Shown piece after piece: positions 1-11,382 of a stretch of 64,000 nucleotides of DNA. Made by a program: the position numbers and the translations under genes. Source of the DNA: Tretioscincus oriximinensis. Lineage: Eukaryota; Chordata; Lepidosauria; Squamata; Gymnophthalmidae. How positions within the stretch are numbered: position 1 is the stretch's first letter; the number at the start of each line of letters is the position of its first letter. The notes under the pieces are model-generated. The model ran no database searches, was not told where the DNA came from, and saw only the letters and a program-made list of their open reading frames with translations. The stretch is from positions 981,408 through 1,045,407 of the forward strand of contig JAJVDF010000191.1 in NCBI GenBank assembly GCA_022410635.1. Direction: 5' to 3'.

Positions 1-180
1 TCTGTCTGTCTATCTGTCTGTCTGCCCGTCTGTCTGCCTGTCTATCAATCACCTGCCTTGCAGATAATCCTGGACGGTATTCTGGCTGTATTTTGCCCAT
101 GTGCTGTTACTTACTTACTTACCTACTTACTAGCTTACTTACTTACTTAATTTTACTCCCCTTCTTCCCTCAGCTACTTT
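1..180. repeat. Simple repeats (TCTG)n and (TTAC)n
   Basis: The window opens with degenerate TCTG/TGCC tetranucleotides to about base 50, then a degenerate TTAC tract at about 108-150. No gene is seen in the first 500 bases. Confidence 0.7.
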
Positions 181-530
181 GGGTTTTATAATAATAAAAG
201 CAATAAAAATATTAATATCTTCTTTCTACTACCGGTAGCTATATTTTGCTTAAATACTGCCCTGGCGGCATCTATGATAAACAGCTATATAGCTGGATGG
301 ATGGGTGGATAGCTTGAGTTTTTGTAGACAAATATACTTCTTCTGATGTAGCTTTGTTACGAGAGCTCATGATATTTCCCTTTTTCTTGTTAATCTCTAG
401 GGTGCTACAAACCTTGCTAGAATCTCTCTTTCTCGAAATTGAGATTGTATTTGTAAGAAAGAGAGGGAAAGAGAGATTTCATTACCATAAATACAACCAT
501 AAGTTTGGTATAGAGAGCCAATTTGATATA

Positions 531-780
531 GAGAGCCAGTTTGGCATAGTGGTTAGAGTGTCGGATTCTTACCTGGTAGTCTCCCGGTTCGATTCCCCAC
601 TCCTCCATGAAAGCCAACTTGGTAACCTTGGGCCAGTCACAGTTTTTTAGAACTCTCAGTCCCACCTACTCACAGGGTGTCTGTTGTGGAGAAAGCAACA
701 AAAGCTATGTGCACCACCCTTTGGTTGGCCGCCCTGAGACCTTTGGGTATAGGGCAGGATATAAGTACAAATAAATAAGT
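531..780 (+). mobile_element. tRNA-headed SINE, type A (Sauria-SINE-like)
   Basis: The head resembles a tRNA promoter: an A-box-like GGCATAGTGGTTAGAGTG and a B-box GGTTCGATTCCCC. The conserved body GTGACCTTGGGC...CTGTTGTGGAG follows, then a tail CCTGAGACCTTTGGGTATAG ending in AAATAAATAA. The head matches the squamate Sauria SINE as I remember it; the tail looks L2-like rather than BovB-like. The first 14 bases of the head are also partly duplicated just upstream at 513-530. Confidence 0.85.
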
Positions 781-1830
781 TCAATCTTTCCTGGCCTGTT
801 CTTGTCTAACCTTTCTGAAGAGTGACATTCCCTAATCTGCCAGGAGATCCTAGCCTGTAAAAAGAGGCAGGTTATGTTGCCCCACTGCACCTCTGTCCTC
901 TATTCCAAAGACAAGAACAATCCATTACAACCAGTACTTTTCTATTCCTCTCCCACACAAATCTCTCTCTCTTTTTTTTTTAAAGAACCAAATCATTATA
1001 AAGCACCCTGCTGTTTGCATGTTGGAGGAGAGAATCTGAGGGTTGGGAAGTTGGTGCGTAATAGTTTAGCACACAACCTTTTTGCCTTTAGGAAAGTAAA
1101 CCACATTTTCTGGGAAAGCGGAGCAACTTAGGTGGTCTTAATGGACTTTTAAGGTGCAAATATCCCCCTCGGGAGCACTCATAAACCAAAATCTAGATAA
1201 TCGCCTTGATGATAGAAGCCAAGTCATGGGACTCCACCTTCCTCTTGGAAGGCTGCCCCCTTCACATGCTGTTTTCAATGAGGTCACACCCCAGGTGGGT
1301 TGTATTGGCAGTCTAGGCATCTTTTCTCATCTGGAAGTACAGTATGATTTTCTTCTCCATTCTGATCTCTGGATGATATGAACATAAGAGGAACCTTGTC
1401 AAACTGGACAACAGTCCAACCAGTTCAGCACTCTGTTCTACACAGTGGCCCACCAATTGCACCTGGGCATCTGAAGCAGAAGGAGAAGTTAAAATAATCT
1501 TCTTCTTCTTCGTCTTCGGCGTCGGCGTCGGCGTCCATTTAGAGGAAGCCTGTCCATCACTCCAAACACAGAGGCATCAACTTAGTCATCAATTTTAGTA
1601 GCCATTGATACACTTGACCTCCAATATAAATTTCACCTTCCTGGCCTCTGATCTCACTTAAGGGCAGGTTCTGGAGACCTTGGCAGCTCTTGCATGTGAT
1701 GTCCACATGGCACCTTCAGCTGCGGATGAAGTACTAGTAAGAGAAGACCACAATGATCCAGTGCTACCACGTCTGGATCCCCATAATCACACTCCTNTAG
1801 CTTGAAAAAATACTCAATAATATTTTACTA
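781..1830. other. Mostly unassigned; CR1 3' end and small (TTC)(GTC) tract
   Basis: No gene is recognised. A minus-strand CR1 3' end, with AGAACATAAGAGG-type terminus and GTGGCCCACCAATTGCACC, is at about 1380-1480. It is followed by a short TTC/GTC microsatellite at 1499-1535. Confidence 0.5.
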
Positions 1831-2083
1831 CTAGTGGAATGTGCCTGCTGAACTGATATATATGCAATGGGCTCTAGAACCCTCTTCTTTTCCCCTCATC
1901 GTCTTCCTTCCATTTTCCTTCTTTAAGGACTTCCTCACCCTCTTCCTTCTTTTTCTTCCTCCTATTTTACATCCTCTATTTGCACTTCCTCCTCTTCCAT
2001 CCCTCCCTCTCCTCCTCTTCTTCCTCACCTTTCCCCTGCCCCTCCTCCTCCATTACCCTCCACTACCTTCCTACTCCTCTTAA
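1825..2083 (-). repeat. Composite dispersed repeat: palindromic head plus polypyrimidine tract
   Basis: ACTACTAGTGGAATGTGCC...GCAATGGGCTCTAG at 1828-1880 is followed by about 190 bases of C/T-rich sequence on the plus strand. The same head recurs at 26295-26350, 30190-30775 and 33387-33430. The strand given is that in which the head reads GAGCCCATTGC...CCACTAGT. The open frame over the CT tract is a low-complexity artefact. Confidence 0.6.
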
Positions 2084-2114
2084 ACCAGGTTTCACAATTT
2101 CTCTGGCAACAGCT

Positions 2115-2201
2115 TTAGAATGTTCATGATGTCACAGGCGATCTCATTGGCCAAATTTTGAGCCAATGAGATCAGCTGCAGGCAGATAGTGAACATTCTA
2201 A
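2115..2201. repeat. Imperfect 87-base palindrome
   Basis: TTAGAATGTTCA at the left end is mirrored by TGAACATTCTAA at the right. An inner stem GATCTCATTGGC pairs with GCCAATGAGATC around a short AT loop. It is likely a small fold-back transposon remnant; the family is not recognised. Confidence 0.7.
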
Positions 2202-2834
2202 CTGTGCACCTTTTATATCCATAAAGATTTTTCAAGAACAACTTACACATAGCAGCTATTCCTCAAGGATTAATACAGTAGTGCCTTCACATTGTCCAAA
2301 CAGGAGAAGTTCCTGCCTATTTAAATGCAGACTGGCTCTACTTTTGGCAAGGTGACTTGGCTGTGTTAAATTTAGGTCTCTGTCTCTGCTGAGCAAGGCA
2401 TTGGGACATCTCTGGTCATTCCGTTTGAGGTCTGGGAGTCACATTCCTATGCATGTCATGTAAAATCCACCTGTTTACAAACCTTAGTGGGATCAGCGTA
2501 GAGGCAGGATAACAAGGCAGAAATGTCACAATTTTGGCAGCTTTGGGAAGAGACCCAAGAAAAGATCTTGCAACAGTTCATTTACACAGTCAGCATTTGT
2601 CCCTAAAGCAAGGGCACGGATGGACACAGCTGTTCAGAAAATTCTTCCCGTTAGATGTAAGGGATAGATATAAACAGGAAAGATGCTGAGGAAATGTTGA
2701 TGTTTCAGAAGGCTTTGCAAACCCTTCACAAATGAACCTGGTTCAGAGAATGTCAAACTTCACAATCTGGCCGCCTAAATTGTTTCTCCTGATTATTTTA
2801 TCATTTGGGACTTTAAAAGAAAGGCTTTGGGGCA
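2202..2834. other. No gene seen
   Basis: This is about 630 bases of non-repetitive sequence with no recognisable exon, RNA or element. Confidence 0.5.
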
Positions 2835-3113
2835 GGCATGAATGGCTCAGTCGCTAAGGAGACGGTCTATCATCTGGGAGATGGGGTTTCGAAGCCCTGT
2901 GTTGGACCTGGGGAGTGGTGAGCACCTTCCACTAGCCTGCAATCAAACCAGCTATTAATTGCAAGATATTGCAACTGACTGTGACTAGATAAACGGTGGG
3001 GAAGATAGAATGTAAGCCTTTAGGCAAAAAATAACCTTGTAAGCCACTGCGAGTACCCTTGGGTGAGAAAAGCGGGGTATAAATACCCAGTTCTTGTTCT
3101 TCTTGTTCTGCTT
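2835..3113 (+). mobile_element. tRNA-headed SINE, type B
   Basis: An A-box-like TGGCTCAGTCGC and a B-box GGTTTCGAAGCCC begin the element. The body AGCACCTTCCACTAGCCTG...GGGGAAGATAGAATGTAAGCC and tail GAGAAAAGCGGGGTATAAA follow, the tail resembling the Sauria/BovB 3' end. It runs into a TTC-type simple tail. Confidence 0.85.
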
Positions 3114-3133
3114 GGTTTTTTTTTCTTTTTCTT

Positions 3134-3134
3134 T

Positions 3135-3198
<64 letters not shown>
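3134..3198. repeat. (ATC)n microsatellite
   Basis: About 21 ATC units directly follow the SINE's simple tail. Homopolymer peptide frames here (poly-D, poly-S, poly-I) are artefacts of the triplet array. Confidence 0.95.
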
Positions 3199-3222
3199 AT
3201 GCATTCATTTATTTGCTTAACA

Positions 3223-3490
3223 CAAGAGTGGGGAACCCTTTTTCTGCCAGGGCCATTTGGATACTTTGGACATACCCCCCATCCAGACCCACACAATCAT
3301 AGATTTTTCAATGTCCCCTTGCCCTCCTCTCTCACCTCCCTCCCTCTATCCTTTTTCTATATTTACTTCACATTTTAACATGTTTATTTAGCTAGGGAAA
3401 ACTAATGTTTTTTTGGGAGCATGGCATGTGTTGGACCAAATGGTTCCGTGACCTGGGTCAGGCCGCAGGGCCTTAGGTTCCCTACCTCTA
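3223..3490 (+). mobile_element. Non-autonomous hAT element with perfect 8-bp target duplication
   Basis: The ends CAAGAGTGGGGAACC and GGTTCCCTACCTCTA are inverted, and the internal CTGCCAGGGCCATTTGGATA is typical of a vertebrate hAT family. Flanks are GCTTAACA on both sides (3215-3222 and 3491-3498), an exact 8-bp duplication as hAT transposases make. It has no coding capacity. Confidence 0.88.
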
Positions 3491-3829
3491 GCTTAACATA
3501 TGAATTTCTGCCAATAATATTTCTTACTTAACACATTTTTGTCTACTATTTTTCCACCCCCCCAAAAAAATNTTTTGTTCGTTTATGGCAATTTAACACA
3601 ATTAAACATAGTCCAATTCAAGCTTCAACTCTCTCCCCTCAAAAAATACCTTGACTGTAAGACCATATGAAATGTATTTTTATATATTACTTTCTAAATG
3701 TCTTTTTTTTTAACAATATAACTTTATTATATACATTGTAAAACGCTACTTGCCTAGGATAGATGTTTCTTCCAGCAAGATCCCTTCTGAACACGTTTTG
3801 CCTTAAGAGCTTAATTCAGGGATACTAGC

Positions 3830-4113
3830 GAGCAGCTGGGTAGCTTTAAGTCAGGATTAGACAAGTTCATGGAAGCCAAGGGTATAAACAGCTACTAGGA
3901 TGGATGATTTGATGCTGCCTCCAAGATGGAAAAACAGTCAGGCTTCCTGAAATGCCATTTGCAGGGCATTGGAAATAGTTGAAGATTTTGCCTTCTTCTG
4001 TTCCAGACTGCCCAGGTGCAATTGGTGGGCCTCTGGGTGAGACAGAAGGCTGGACCAGATGGGCTCCGGCCTATTTCAGCACAGCTCCTCTTAGACGCTT
4101 AGGTTCTTATGTA
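3830..4113 (+). mobile_element. CR1 LINE 3' end
   Basis: The sequence reads AGCTTTAAGTCAGGATTAGACAAGTTCATGG through GGGCATT... to GGTTCTTATG. This is the C-terminal ORF2 and 3' UTR of CR1, with the TTCTTATG-type terminus seen throughout this window. It is 5' truncated. Confidence 0.8.
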
Positions 4114-4412
4114 GCTCAGGCCTTTATCTTTTACACTATACTGCTTTTTGTGGGGTAGGAAGCTCGTGTGTATTTTTGCCTAAGAACAAATCTAATGGTT
4201 TTCTCACCTAACAATCACTTTTAGAAAATGTGCCTCTCTGTAGATACTCAATATAGAGACAGTAAAATTGGTGCCACCCCAGTAGAACAGCAACACACAA
4301 CAGGCCAGAGAAATGGTTAGGCAGGTAAAGACTCCGTCTACATTCATACGAATGTGAACATTTCATCTGCTCGTATATTATGAGGCCAGTGGAGTCTAGA
4401 GGGACTTACTGT

Positions 4413-4560
4413 GATATAAATTTATTTATTTATTTATTTATTTATTTATCTATTTACATTAATATTCCACCCCATACCCGAAGGTCTCAGGGCAACAAAC
4501 AACAAAGCAAAATTCACATTAAAAACAGCATAATACAATATCTAAAAGTCAGAAGAGAAA
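4413..4560 (-). mobile_element. L2-like 3' tail with (TTTA)n, then SINE fragment
   Basis: A (TTTA)n run at 4417-4450 leads into CCACCCCATACCCGAAGGTCTCAGGGC, the reverse of the common L2-like tail. A degraded type A SINE head in plus orientation follows at about 4570-4680, then CCT repeats. Confidence 0.6.
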
Positions 4561-4689
4561 CAATGGCATGACCTGTGGTCTTGTGATTAGACTCTCTCCC
4601 AGTTCAGTTCCACACTCTTCTATGAGCCCAGCTGAAGTTTATTGCAGATCTTCAGAACTCTCTCAGCCCCACTAACATCCTCTTCCTCC

Positions 4690-6085
4690 TCCTCCTCCTC
4701 ATATTTCTATGCATTGTTCTTCCTCCCCCTCAAACTCTGGTAATGTCTTTCTAATAATAAGTACCTGCCACTGACTAGCCAGGCAGTCTATGACCCTGAT
4801 TGGACACCCAACAGGTAGCATTCATTCCCATATTCCTTCCCTGTGCTCCTGCACAAGTCAGCTGAAAGAACAAATATCGCTGGATGCCATTCACAGGCTT
4901 TGAGACACAGTAAGGTGTAGCCAGAGGTCAACCATCTGCTGCCCCTGATGCCCCTGGTGAAATATGTCTGATCCCACCCTAAAATAAGGTTCTGTCTAAA
5001 TAGATTTAGGTTTGCACTGGGGAGGAAGTGCAGAGTAGTATTTGCAGTTTGAAGGCCTGGGTTTCTCTCCTGCTGCTTGCCAAAGGGATAGGAAGGAATT
5101 GCCATTGCTGGCAGGTCTACATCAATTCATGGAAACTGTGAGGATTTCATCAGCAGAATTTTCTCTCCTCACAGCACCGCTGGGAAATAAAAAGAGGTTG
5201 TTTCTTGCTGACTGACAACAGACAAGAGGCCACCATCCCAAATGACGGACTTGAAGCAAAGCTGTAGCAATTCTGCTTTAGCCCCCAAACCTCTTTTTGA
5301 CTGGACTCTGAAATGTTCTCCTGTCTTTTGAATGGCAAGCCTGCCCTTTCATTCCTGCCTGACCAGTTTCGTAATCAGTAACCTGGCTAATCTTTTCTTT
5401 GGTCACTTTGTATCATTAGTTATTAATCCTTTGATTCATGAGCCCCAGGGCCTAAGATGGAGGAGAGCACATGGAAACTGGCACATGGCCTTTTCTGACA
5501 CCACAAGGCAAACGACAAGTAGCCTTCCTTTTCCTGTTTCTACAGGAAGTCAACTGTCGCAAAGCAGCTTGGGAGATTTCTGGACCACCTGACCTGCGTA
5601 GACACACCCTCCTCCAATCACAAGTCTCAGCTGCTAACCTGATGTAATTTTCTTCCACGTCCCCTCTGACTGGGGCTTAAAACCAGCTGTACAACAAAAC
5701 CACTTCCTCTTTTTCCTGCCTACCACCTGGAGTCCAAATCTCTTCATTTCCTCCTCGTCATTTCCTTCTATTGGGCCAAGCCATTAAACACATGGCTGGG
5801 TCTCCAGGATTCCTGGTGGTGAAAGCCTGGGTAATCTATCGTAACTCAATGCCAGTATGGACTAGCTGGATATTTAAAACCAACATAGCAGCAATTGGCT
5901 AGTCAGTTAGTTTGCTGCCCCGTTCTACTTACNGGAGCCCCAAGAAGGTCCTGTAAGCCAGACACGGGATGACGCTATGCATAGCTACCTCTGGGCTGAG
6001 TTTCAGTTTACTGCTAGATGTGGTTTAATGATGAAACGGTCCAAAAACTATTTGCAGATGAGAACTGCATAATAAACAACTAGGA
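4690..6085. other. No gene seen
   Basis: About 1.4 kb of largely unique sequence. Open frames are short, lack family resemblance, and carry no supporting splice structure. Confidence 0.5.
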
Positions 6086-6088
6086 GGG

Positions 6089-6310
6089 GAGAGCTATAGC
6101 TCAGAGGCAGAGCAAACTGCCTGATAAGTAGAGGGTTGCTAGTTCAACCCCCAGTTTCTACCCAGAAGGAGGCAAATTAAAACCACTTCTGCATTTTTGT
6201 AAGAAAATGCCACAAAGTGAGAGAGTATCTGTACCTCCCAGTAGAATATATGGCCTGGAAGGCAAAGAGTTGCTGATTTGATTCCCTGTTTTCCCCAAAG
6301 AAGGCTACAG
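6089..6310 (+). mobile_element. Older tRNA-derived SINE fragment
   Basis: TATAGCTCAGAGGCAGAGC (A-box) and GCTAGTTCAACCCC (B-box) sit 45 bases apart, as in tRNA-derived SINE heads. The body differs from types A and B here. There is no cloverleaf aminoacyl stem, so it is not a tRNA gene. Confidence 0.6.
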
Positions 6311-6478
6311 ATATANATTTTTTCTTGTAGACTTTTACAGTAACATTCTCCGTCTGATGTCGTGCGGTCTTATAGAGTTGCTTAGCTGCTTAAAGAAGCT
6401 ATGAAAGTGGTATTATCTTGAGGGGCTGGGCAAATAATTTTTATGGCTGGTTTGACTGTACAGTGAATTTTTGATGCA

Positions 6479-6795
6479 TTCATCTCGCCCTTTCCTTTTC
6501 CTTCCTTCTTCCATTCCTTCCTTCTCTCTTTCCCTCTCTCCCTGTCCCCTTCTCTCTCTCAGCATGCCTGCCTGCCTGCCTTTTTCTTTCTTTCTGTCTG
6601 TCTGTCTCCCTTCTTCCCTTCTACCACTCTCTTCTTCTCTCCTACACTTCTCCCCCTCNTTCCCTGACTTTCTCTCTCTCTCTTTCCTTCTCTTTATTTT
6701 TTCTTTATCCATCCTTCCATCCCTGCCTCTCCTTCTTTCTTTGTCTATCCCTCTATCTGTCTGATTGTTTCTCCCTTCCTCCCTCTCTCACACAC
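6479..6795. repeat. Long polypyrimidine tract
   Basis: About 315 bases of CCTT, TCTC and CTGT repeats ending in (CA)n. Frames in it are low-complexity artefacts. Confidence 0.9.
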
Positions 6796-6961
6796 ATTTT
6801 GGTCTTGGCTGGTCTGGGAAACAAAAACCAAATCCAGTGTTCTGTGATATCAGCAGCCGCAATAAAAGCAATAACAAAGAGCACCTATGTGTAAAGTATA
6901 AATTGACTGCAGAAAGTTACTAATTCAGCAATAATTTCCAAAAAGGTTCAGAATGCCCACT

Positions 6962-7175
6962 GCAATGGACATAAAACATAAGAACATAAGAAGAGCCATA
7001 CTGGATCAGGCCACAGCCCATCTAGTCCAGCCTTCTGTCCCACACGGAGGCCCACCAGATGCACCTGGGCAGTCTGAACAGAGGAAAGCAAAATATGCTC
7101 CTGTTCATGACTCCCTGCAAATGGCATTTCCAGGTCTACAAATCTCTCCAGGTCTATAATCTCCAGGTCTACAAA
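6962..7175 (-). mobile_element. CR1 LINE 3' end
   Basis: It begins ACATAAGAACATAAGAAGAGCC and continues GTCCAGCCTTCTGTCCCACAC...CTGTTCATGACTCCCTGC, the reversed CR1 3' UTR. It ends in a short local duplication of CTCCAGGTCTACAAATC. Confidence 0.85.
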
Positions 7176-7743
7176 TCAAAATGTGGTTCTTCATATTGAA
7201 CCACATCCAGGACTTAAGAAGCAGCAGCCCATCCATCTGTGGAAGGGATGAGAATGTTTTTCAAGGCAGTTATTGAATACACCATCCTCATTCTCTTCTG
7301 ATATTACATGCTGGTAATATTTCCATCATCGGCTGTGTTTCAAGCCAGCACCATGGACAGAAGTCTTCCTCAGAAAAGGCAGGTGCCCTCTGTTGACAGA
7401 TGTTGAAATACGTCTTTCTCTTCTCTGTCTACTTGGATGGCAAATGCTGGGCTGAGGTTTCCCTAAAGGGATCTGGGCACTGAATTACAGGTGCAGCTGT
7501 TTTTGCTTCATTCCGTGGGAGGGGCAGGAATGCAAGAACCAACTGAGTCCTTATAGAATGAAGGTACCATGGCTCACGGGAGCAGCTTCAGAAGACGGGC
7601 ACAAAAGATGGCATAGAGATTTGAGAACATATCCTAAGGGGACAGGGCGGGTGAACATTGGCATGTTTGAAAAATGAGGTGGACCAATCCGGATAGAGAT
7701 GTTCATCAGGATCTGCTACAAACAGGTAAATGTGACTCTAACT

Positions 7744-8201
7744 CAGCGGTAGGCAAACTGTGGCTCCGAAGCCTCATGCAGCTCTTTAGCCCCTTGAGTG
7801 TAGCTCTTCCACTGACCAAAAGGCCACAGGACCAGAAGATTTTCCACGTTTTACTTCCCCCCCCAAAAAAAATATGTGTGCTTGCCAACAACAGTCTAGA
7901 ACTGCTGCTGGCAGCACGCCACAGCTTCTTCCAGGCACAACGTGCGCCACCAACAGCCGTCCGGAAAATGCTGCTTGCATCCGCCTGACACTCCCACCAC
8001 TTTCCTGGCGGTGGCCTCTGACCGGCAGTGGCGCACTATGCCCTGAGGTGGTAGGCAGGCAGGCAGGCAGGAGACAAAGCCCAGGCTTGGGAAGGGGGTG
8101 GAGCTTGGGTAGCCGCCATGGCCATGTGGCCCTCAAGTCACCCTGGGAAGAGGGTGCGGCCACGAAATGGCCCTTGGCCCCCAAACGTTCGCCCACCCCT
8201 G
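7744..8201 (+). mobile_element. Non-autonomous hAT element
   Basis: Ends are CAGCGGTAGGCAAACTGTGG and GTTCGCCCACCCCTG, an inverted pair typical of hAT. Flanks CTCTAACT and GTCTAACC match at 6 of 8 positions, an aged 8-bp duplication. The interior is GC-rich and non-coding, with an AGGC tetranucleotide run near 8052. Confidence 0.82.
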
Positions 8202-8261
8202 GTCTAACCAAATGATTCCGGCCTCAACATATGAATGGCCAATTCCATTCCATTCAGAGCT

Positions 8262-8489
8262 GAAGATAATACCAATTTTATATTTTTGTTTTTATTGTTG
8301 TCTGCCCTGATACTTTCTGGTATAGGGCAGGGTACAAGTAAAAATAAATAAATAAATAAATAAAAATACTACTACTACTGATGATGATGATGATGATCGT
8401 CGTCGTTGTCGTCGTCGTCATCATCATCAATCATCATCATCAATCATCGTCATCGTTGTCGTCGTCGTCATCATCATCATCATCATCAT
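8262..8489 (+). repeat. L2-like tail leading into (AAAT)n/(GAT)n/(GTC)n array
   Basis: CTGCCCTGATACTTTCTGGTATAGGGCAGGGTACAAG is the L2-like tail. It is followed by AAAT repeats and a 150-base mosaic of ACT, GAT, CGT and CAT triplets. Confidence 0.75.
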
Positions 8490-9165
8490 AGTGGTCCCTT
8501 TTTCATTCGTCTCATTGAGAAGTTGCTCCCGAAACACAAGTGAGGAAGACGTGACAGAATTATTCTTTATTATTCTTTTAAACTAGAAATATCCCTGATT
8601 GTTCCTGGCCCTTCTGTTTGCCATCTGGCGTTTCAGTTAGCAGCTGCAAAGCGCACGGGGCCGGGGTTATGGTTCTGTACCGGAGCACGGAGCAAAGATT
8701 TGCAGATACAAATGCACCCATTAATAAAGATCTGGTTCAAAGAGGCAAGCGGTGCGTGTGCTGACATGCATTTCCCGACATAAATAACTCCTCCATTGAC
8801 ATTCTGGTCTTTTCCTGACAGAAAGTAGAATAACTTAAAGGGTCTGTTACATGACCTAAGGAATGGAGACGCGTTCTCTTGAAGAAGCGTTCAGACAAAA
8901 GGGCCTGGTACATCACGTAGCAAAAGTAGCCGGAGGCAACCTCACTGTTTCTCCTTTTCCAGGGGGACTTACAAGCCAGGTTTTCTTCTTTTGAGGCCAA
9001 TGTTTTGAACGGGCAGAAGCCACTCGTTTAACTGGGATTTGGTGCAGTTCTGGGGTGGGACAAATAGTCTGGAAAGCAGAGGGCTACCTGTTGGATCACA
9101 CGTCTCTCTCCGGAAGTAGGCCCGGCAAACCGTTTCTGTAATGTTACCCAAGAAAACTGTGTACC
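8490..9165. other. No gene seen
   Basis: This is non-repetitive sequence; small open frames here have no recognisable homology. Confidence 0.5.
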
Positions 9166-9445
9166 TAAGAACATAAGAAGAGCCATCCTGGATCGGGCCA
9201 CAGCCCATCAAGCCCAGCATTCTGTCTCACACAGAGGCCCACCAGATGTACCTGGGCAGCCTGAACAGAGGAAAGCAAAATATGCTCCTGTTCATGGCTC
9301 CCTGCAAATGGCATTTCAGGTGTCCTGTCTGTTGCTCCATCCCGGAGGCAGCAGCCAGACATCCATCCTAGGACCCATTTATACCCTTGGTGTCCATAAA
9401 CCTGTCTAGTCCTGTCCTGCAGCTATCCAAGCTGTAGAGAGACCA
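9166..9445 (-). mobile_element. CR1 LINE 3' end
   Basis: CTAAGAACATAAGAAGAGCC starts the reversed CR1 3' UTR. It extends through GTTGCTCCATCCCGGAGGCAG to the ORF2 C-terminal portion ending AGCTATCCAAGCTG. Confidence 0.88.
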
Positions 9446-9529
9446 AGAAACCTGGGAGTGGCGGTAGTTCTGTTGTAGAGCAATGGAGGACAGGGTTTGA
9501 AACCTAGCCTCTTCAGAAGTATGGTATAG

Positions 9530-10097
9530 TAGACTGAGCAGATTACCCCTTTTGGGGTTGAAACCCAGTTTGGGGATGTCTACCCCNCCCTCCCAGTGGG
9601 TGCCATTTCCCTGTTTTTTGCTGAGAAAAAAAAATTAAAAATTGATGATTATTTTTCTAAAAAATGCACTGCATCACCACTAGGGGGCTCTGGCAACTGG
9701 AGTCAGCTCCTGAAGGCACCCTTCCCTCAGTAAAAAATCAAAATTCTCACACACTTCAAAAAATTCTCATGCATTTCAAAAATTTATTTTTTAAAAAACA
9801 AAAATTCACTGCACAACCATTAGCAGGCTCTGGCAACTGACGTAGCTCCTGAAAGCACACATACACCCTCAGTAAAAAATTAAAAAATGCAAATTTCTCA
9901 CACACACTTCAAAAAATTCTCATGCACTTAAAAAATTCTCGCACACTTCAAAAAATTCTCACGTTCTTCGCAGATTTCTCAGGTGTGGATTTCGAAGGGG
10001 AATGCATGCTGNCGGGTGATTTGCATATTCATGAATATGCAAATTAGCATGCATATTAATTGCCTCGGTTTGGGCCTCAGAAAATCTGGTTAGTCTA
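9530..10097 (+). mobile_element. TAGRCTGACC family hAT-like element, long form
   Basis: The left end TAGACTGAGCAGATTACCCC and right end AGAAAATCTGGTTAGTCTA are inverted. Flanks GGTATAG and GGTACAG suggest a 7-8 bp duplication. The interior holds the conserved TCACCACTAGGGGGCTCTGG and CCTCAGTAAAAAAT segments, several degenerate copies of a roughly 20-base TTCTCACACACTTCAAAAAA unit, and an Oct-type palindrome at 10019-10044. No coding frame is seen. Confidence 0.8.
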
Positions 10098-10139
10098 GGT
10101 ACAGAAAACCACTGTTTTATCTCTACCAAGAAAACTGCA

Positions 10140-10417
10140 TAGGGTGCTTAGGAGTAGCTATAGATGGGGTGCCTCCTGGCTCAATTCTGCTCTTATCCTC
10201 CACAATAGCCAGCTGGGTGACCTTGGGTTAGTCATAATATATTTATTTATTTTTATTTATTTATACCCCGCCCTAAACCCAACAGTTTCCGTTTTTTTTG
10301 TGGCTCTCTCAGCCCCACATACTTCACAAGGTATCTGTTGTGAAGAGAACAACACAAGGCACTTTGGTTCCTTTTGGGTTGAGAAAAGCGGGGTATTAAA
10401 ACAGACTCTTCTTCTCA
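10140..10417 (+). mobile_element. Type A SINE interrupted by an L2-like tail
   Basis: GGTGACCTTGGGTTAGTCA is broken off by a TATTTATTT...ACCCCGCCCTAAACCC insert (about 10228-10290). It then resumes CTCTCTCAGCCCCACATAC and ends GAGAAAAGCGGGGTATTAAA. This 3' end is the Sauria/BovB kind. Confidence 0.65.
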
Positions 10418-10535
10418 CCTTTCCTTCCTCCCTCCCATCTTCCCTTCTCTCTTTTTTCCTTTATTCATCACTCTCTTCCTTCCTCTCCCTTCTTCCGTCC
10501 ATCCTTCCCTCCCGCTGTTCTTCCCTCCCTCCTGT
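10418..10535. repeat. Polypyrimidine tract
   Basis: CT-rich sequence follows the SINE's TTC tail. The downstream stretch 10536-11017 is unique and shows no gene. Confidence 0.8.
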
Positions 10536-11017
10536 CAAAGATTACCATTGCTTGGCTCTTGTTTGGCCTCCTGAAGAAAGGAAGAGCTTCTTTCTCTGAC
10601 ATAAACCAGGATGCTTTGCTAGTGAAGTCAAATGGCCGGCTTGCCGTTGAAATTAGAGGAAAAAGAGATCGAAGTCCTGCCTTTATGCTGGTAGAAAAAC
10701 AAATGTGGCATTAAAAGCAGCAGTGAGGAACATGGTGGTGTTACTATGGTTACCTCGTGTGTGAGACAACCTATTCACTTCCCAGTGATAATCAGACCCG
10801 AGGGTAGGTCATCTCCAGCAATAAGGCCGTAGAAACGTCCTCAAAGGCCTCTCAAATGTGTCCATGACAATGCATGTTTGGGATAGAAAAGGAGGGAAGG
10901 AGGAGAAAATGGAAAAGGAAGTTGGAGATTTATAAAAGAGATTTATTTTTTAAGAAGTTGATTTAGACACCTGGAAGTATTGGCAGGCCTAAAATTGGAT
11001 CAGGACATGTGATGAAT

Positions 11018-11373
11018 TAGGCTGACCAGATGACCCATTATGGGGGGGCGGCGGCGTGGAAACCCGGTTTGGGGGTGCCTCCCAGGTTTTTGCTGAGGAA
11101 AATGTTTTTCAAAAAAGATTTTTTTTCGNAAAAAAATGTGTTTTTTTAAANNTTTTTTCCTCAGCAAAAACCAGGAGGCTNACCAGATGACCTCTTTTGG
11201 GGGAGGTGGAAACCCGGTTTTGGGGTGCCTCCTGGTTTTTACTGAGGAAATTTGTTTTCAAAAAAAGGTGTTTTTAAAAATATTATTATTATTTTTTCTT
11301 CAGCAAAAACCAGGAGGCACCCCAAAACCGGGTTTCCACCCCCCACCCCCAAAGGGGTCATCTGGTCAGCCTA
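11018..11373 (+). mobile_element. TAGRCTGACC family, short fold-back form, tandemly doubled
   Basis: The left end TAGGCTGACCAGATGACC and right end GGTCATCTGGTCAGCCTA are inverted. Flanks TGATGAAT (11010-11017) and TGGTGAAT (11374-11381) match at 7 of 8 positions. A second internal left end at about 11177-11196 shows that two copies are fused in tandem. Confidence 0.85.
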
Positions 11374-11382
11374 TGGTGAATC

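Noticed and set aside
531..620. tRNA genes suggested by A-box and B-box pairs here and at many SINE heads
   Set aside because: The heads lack a paired acceptor stem and are followed by conserved SINE bodies and tails, so they are SINE promoters.
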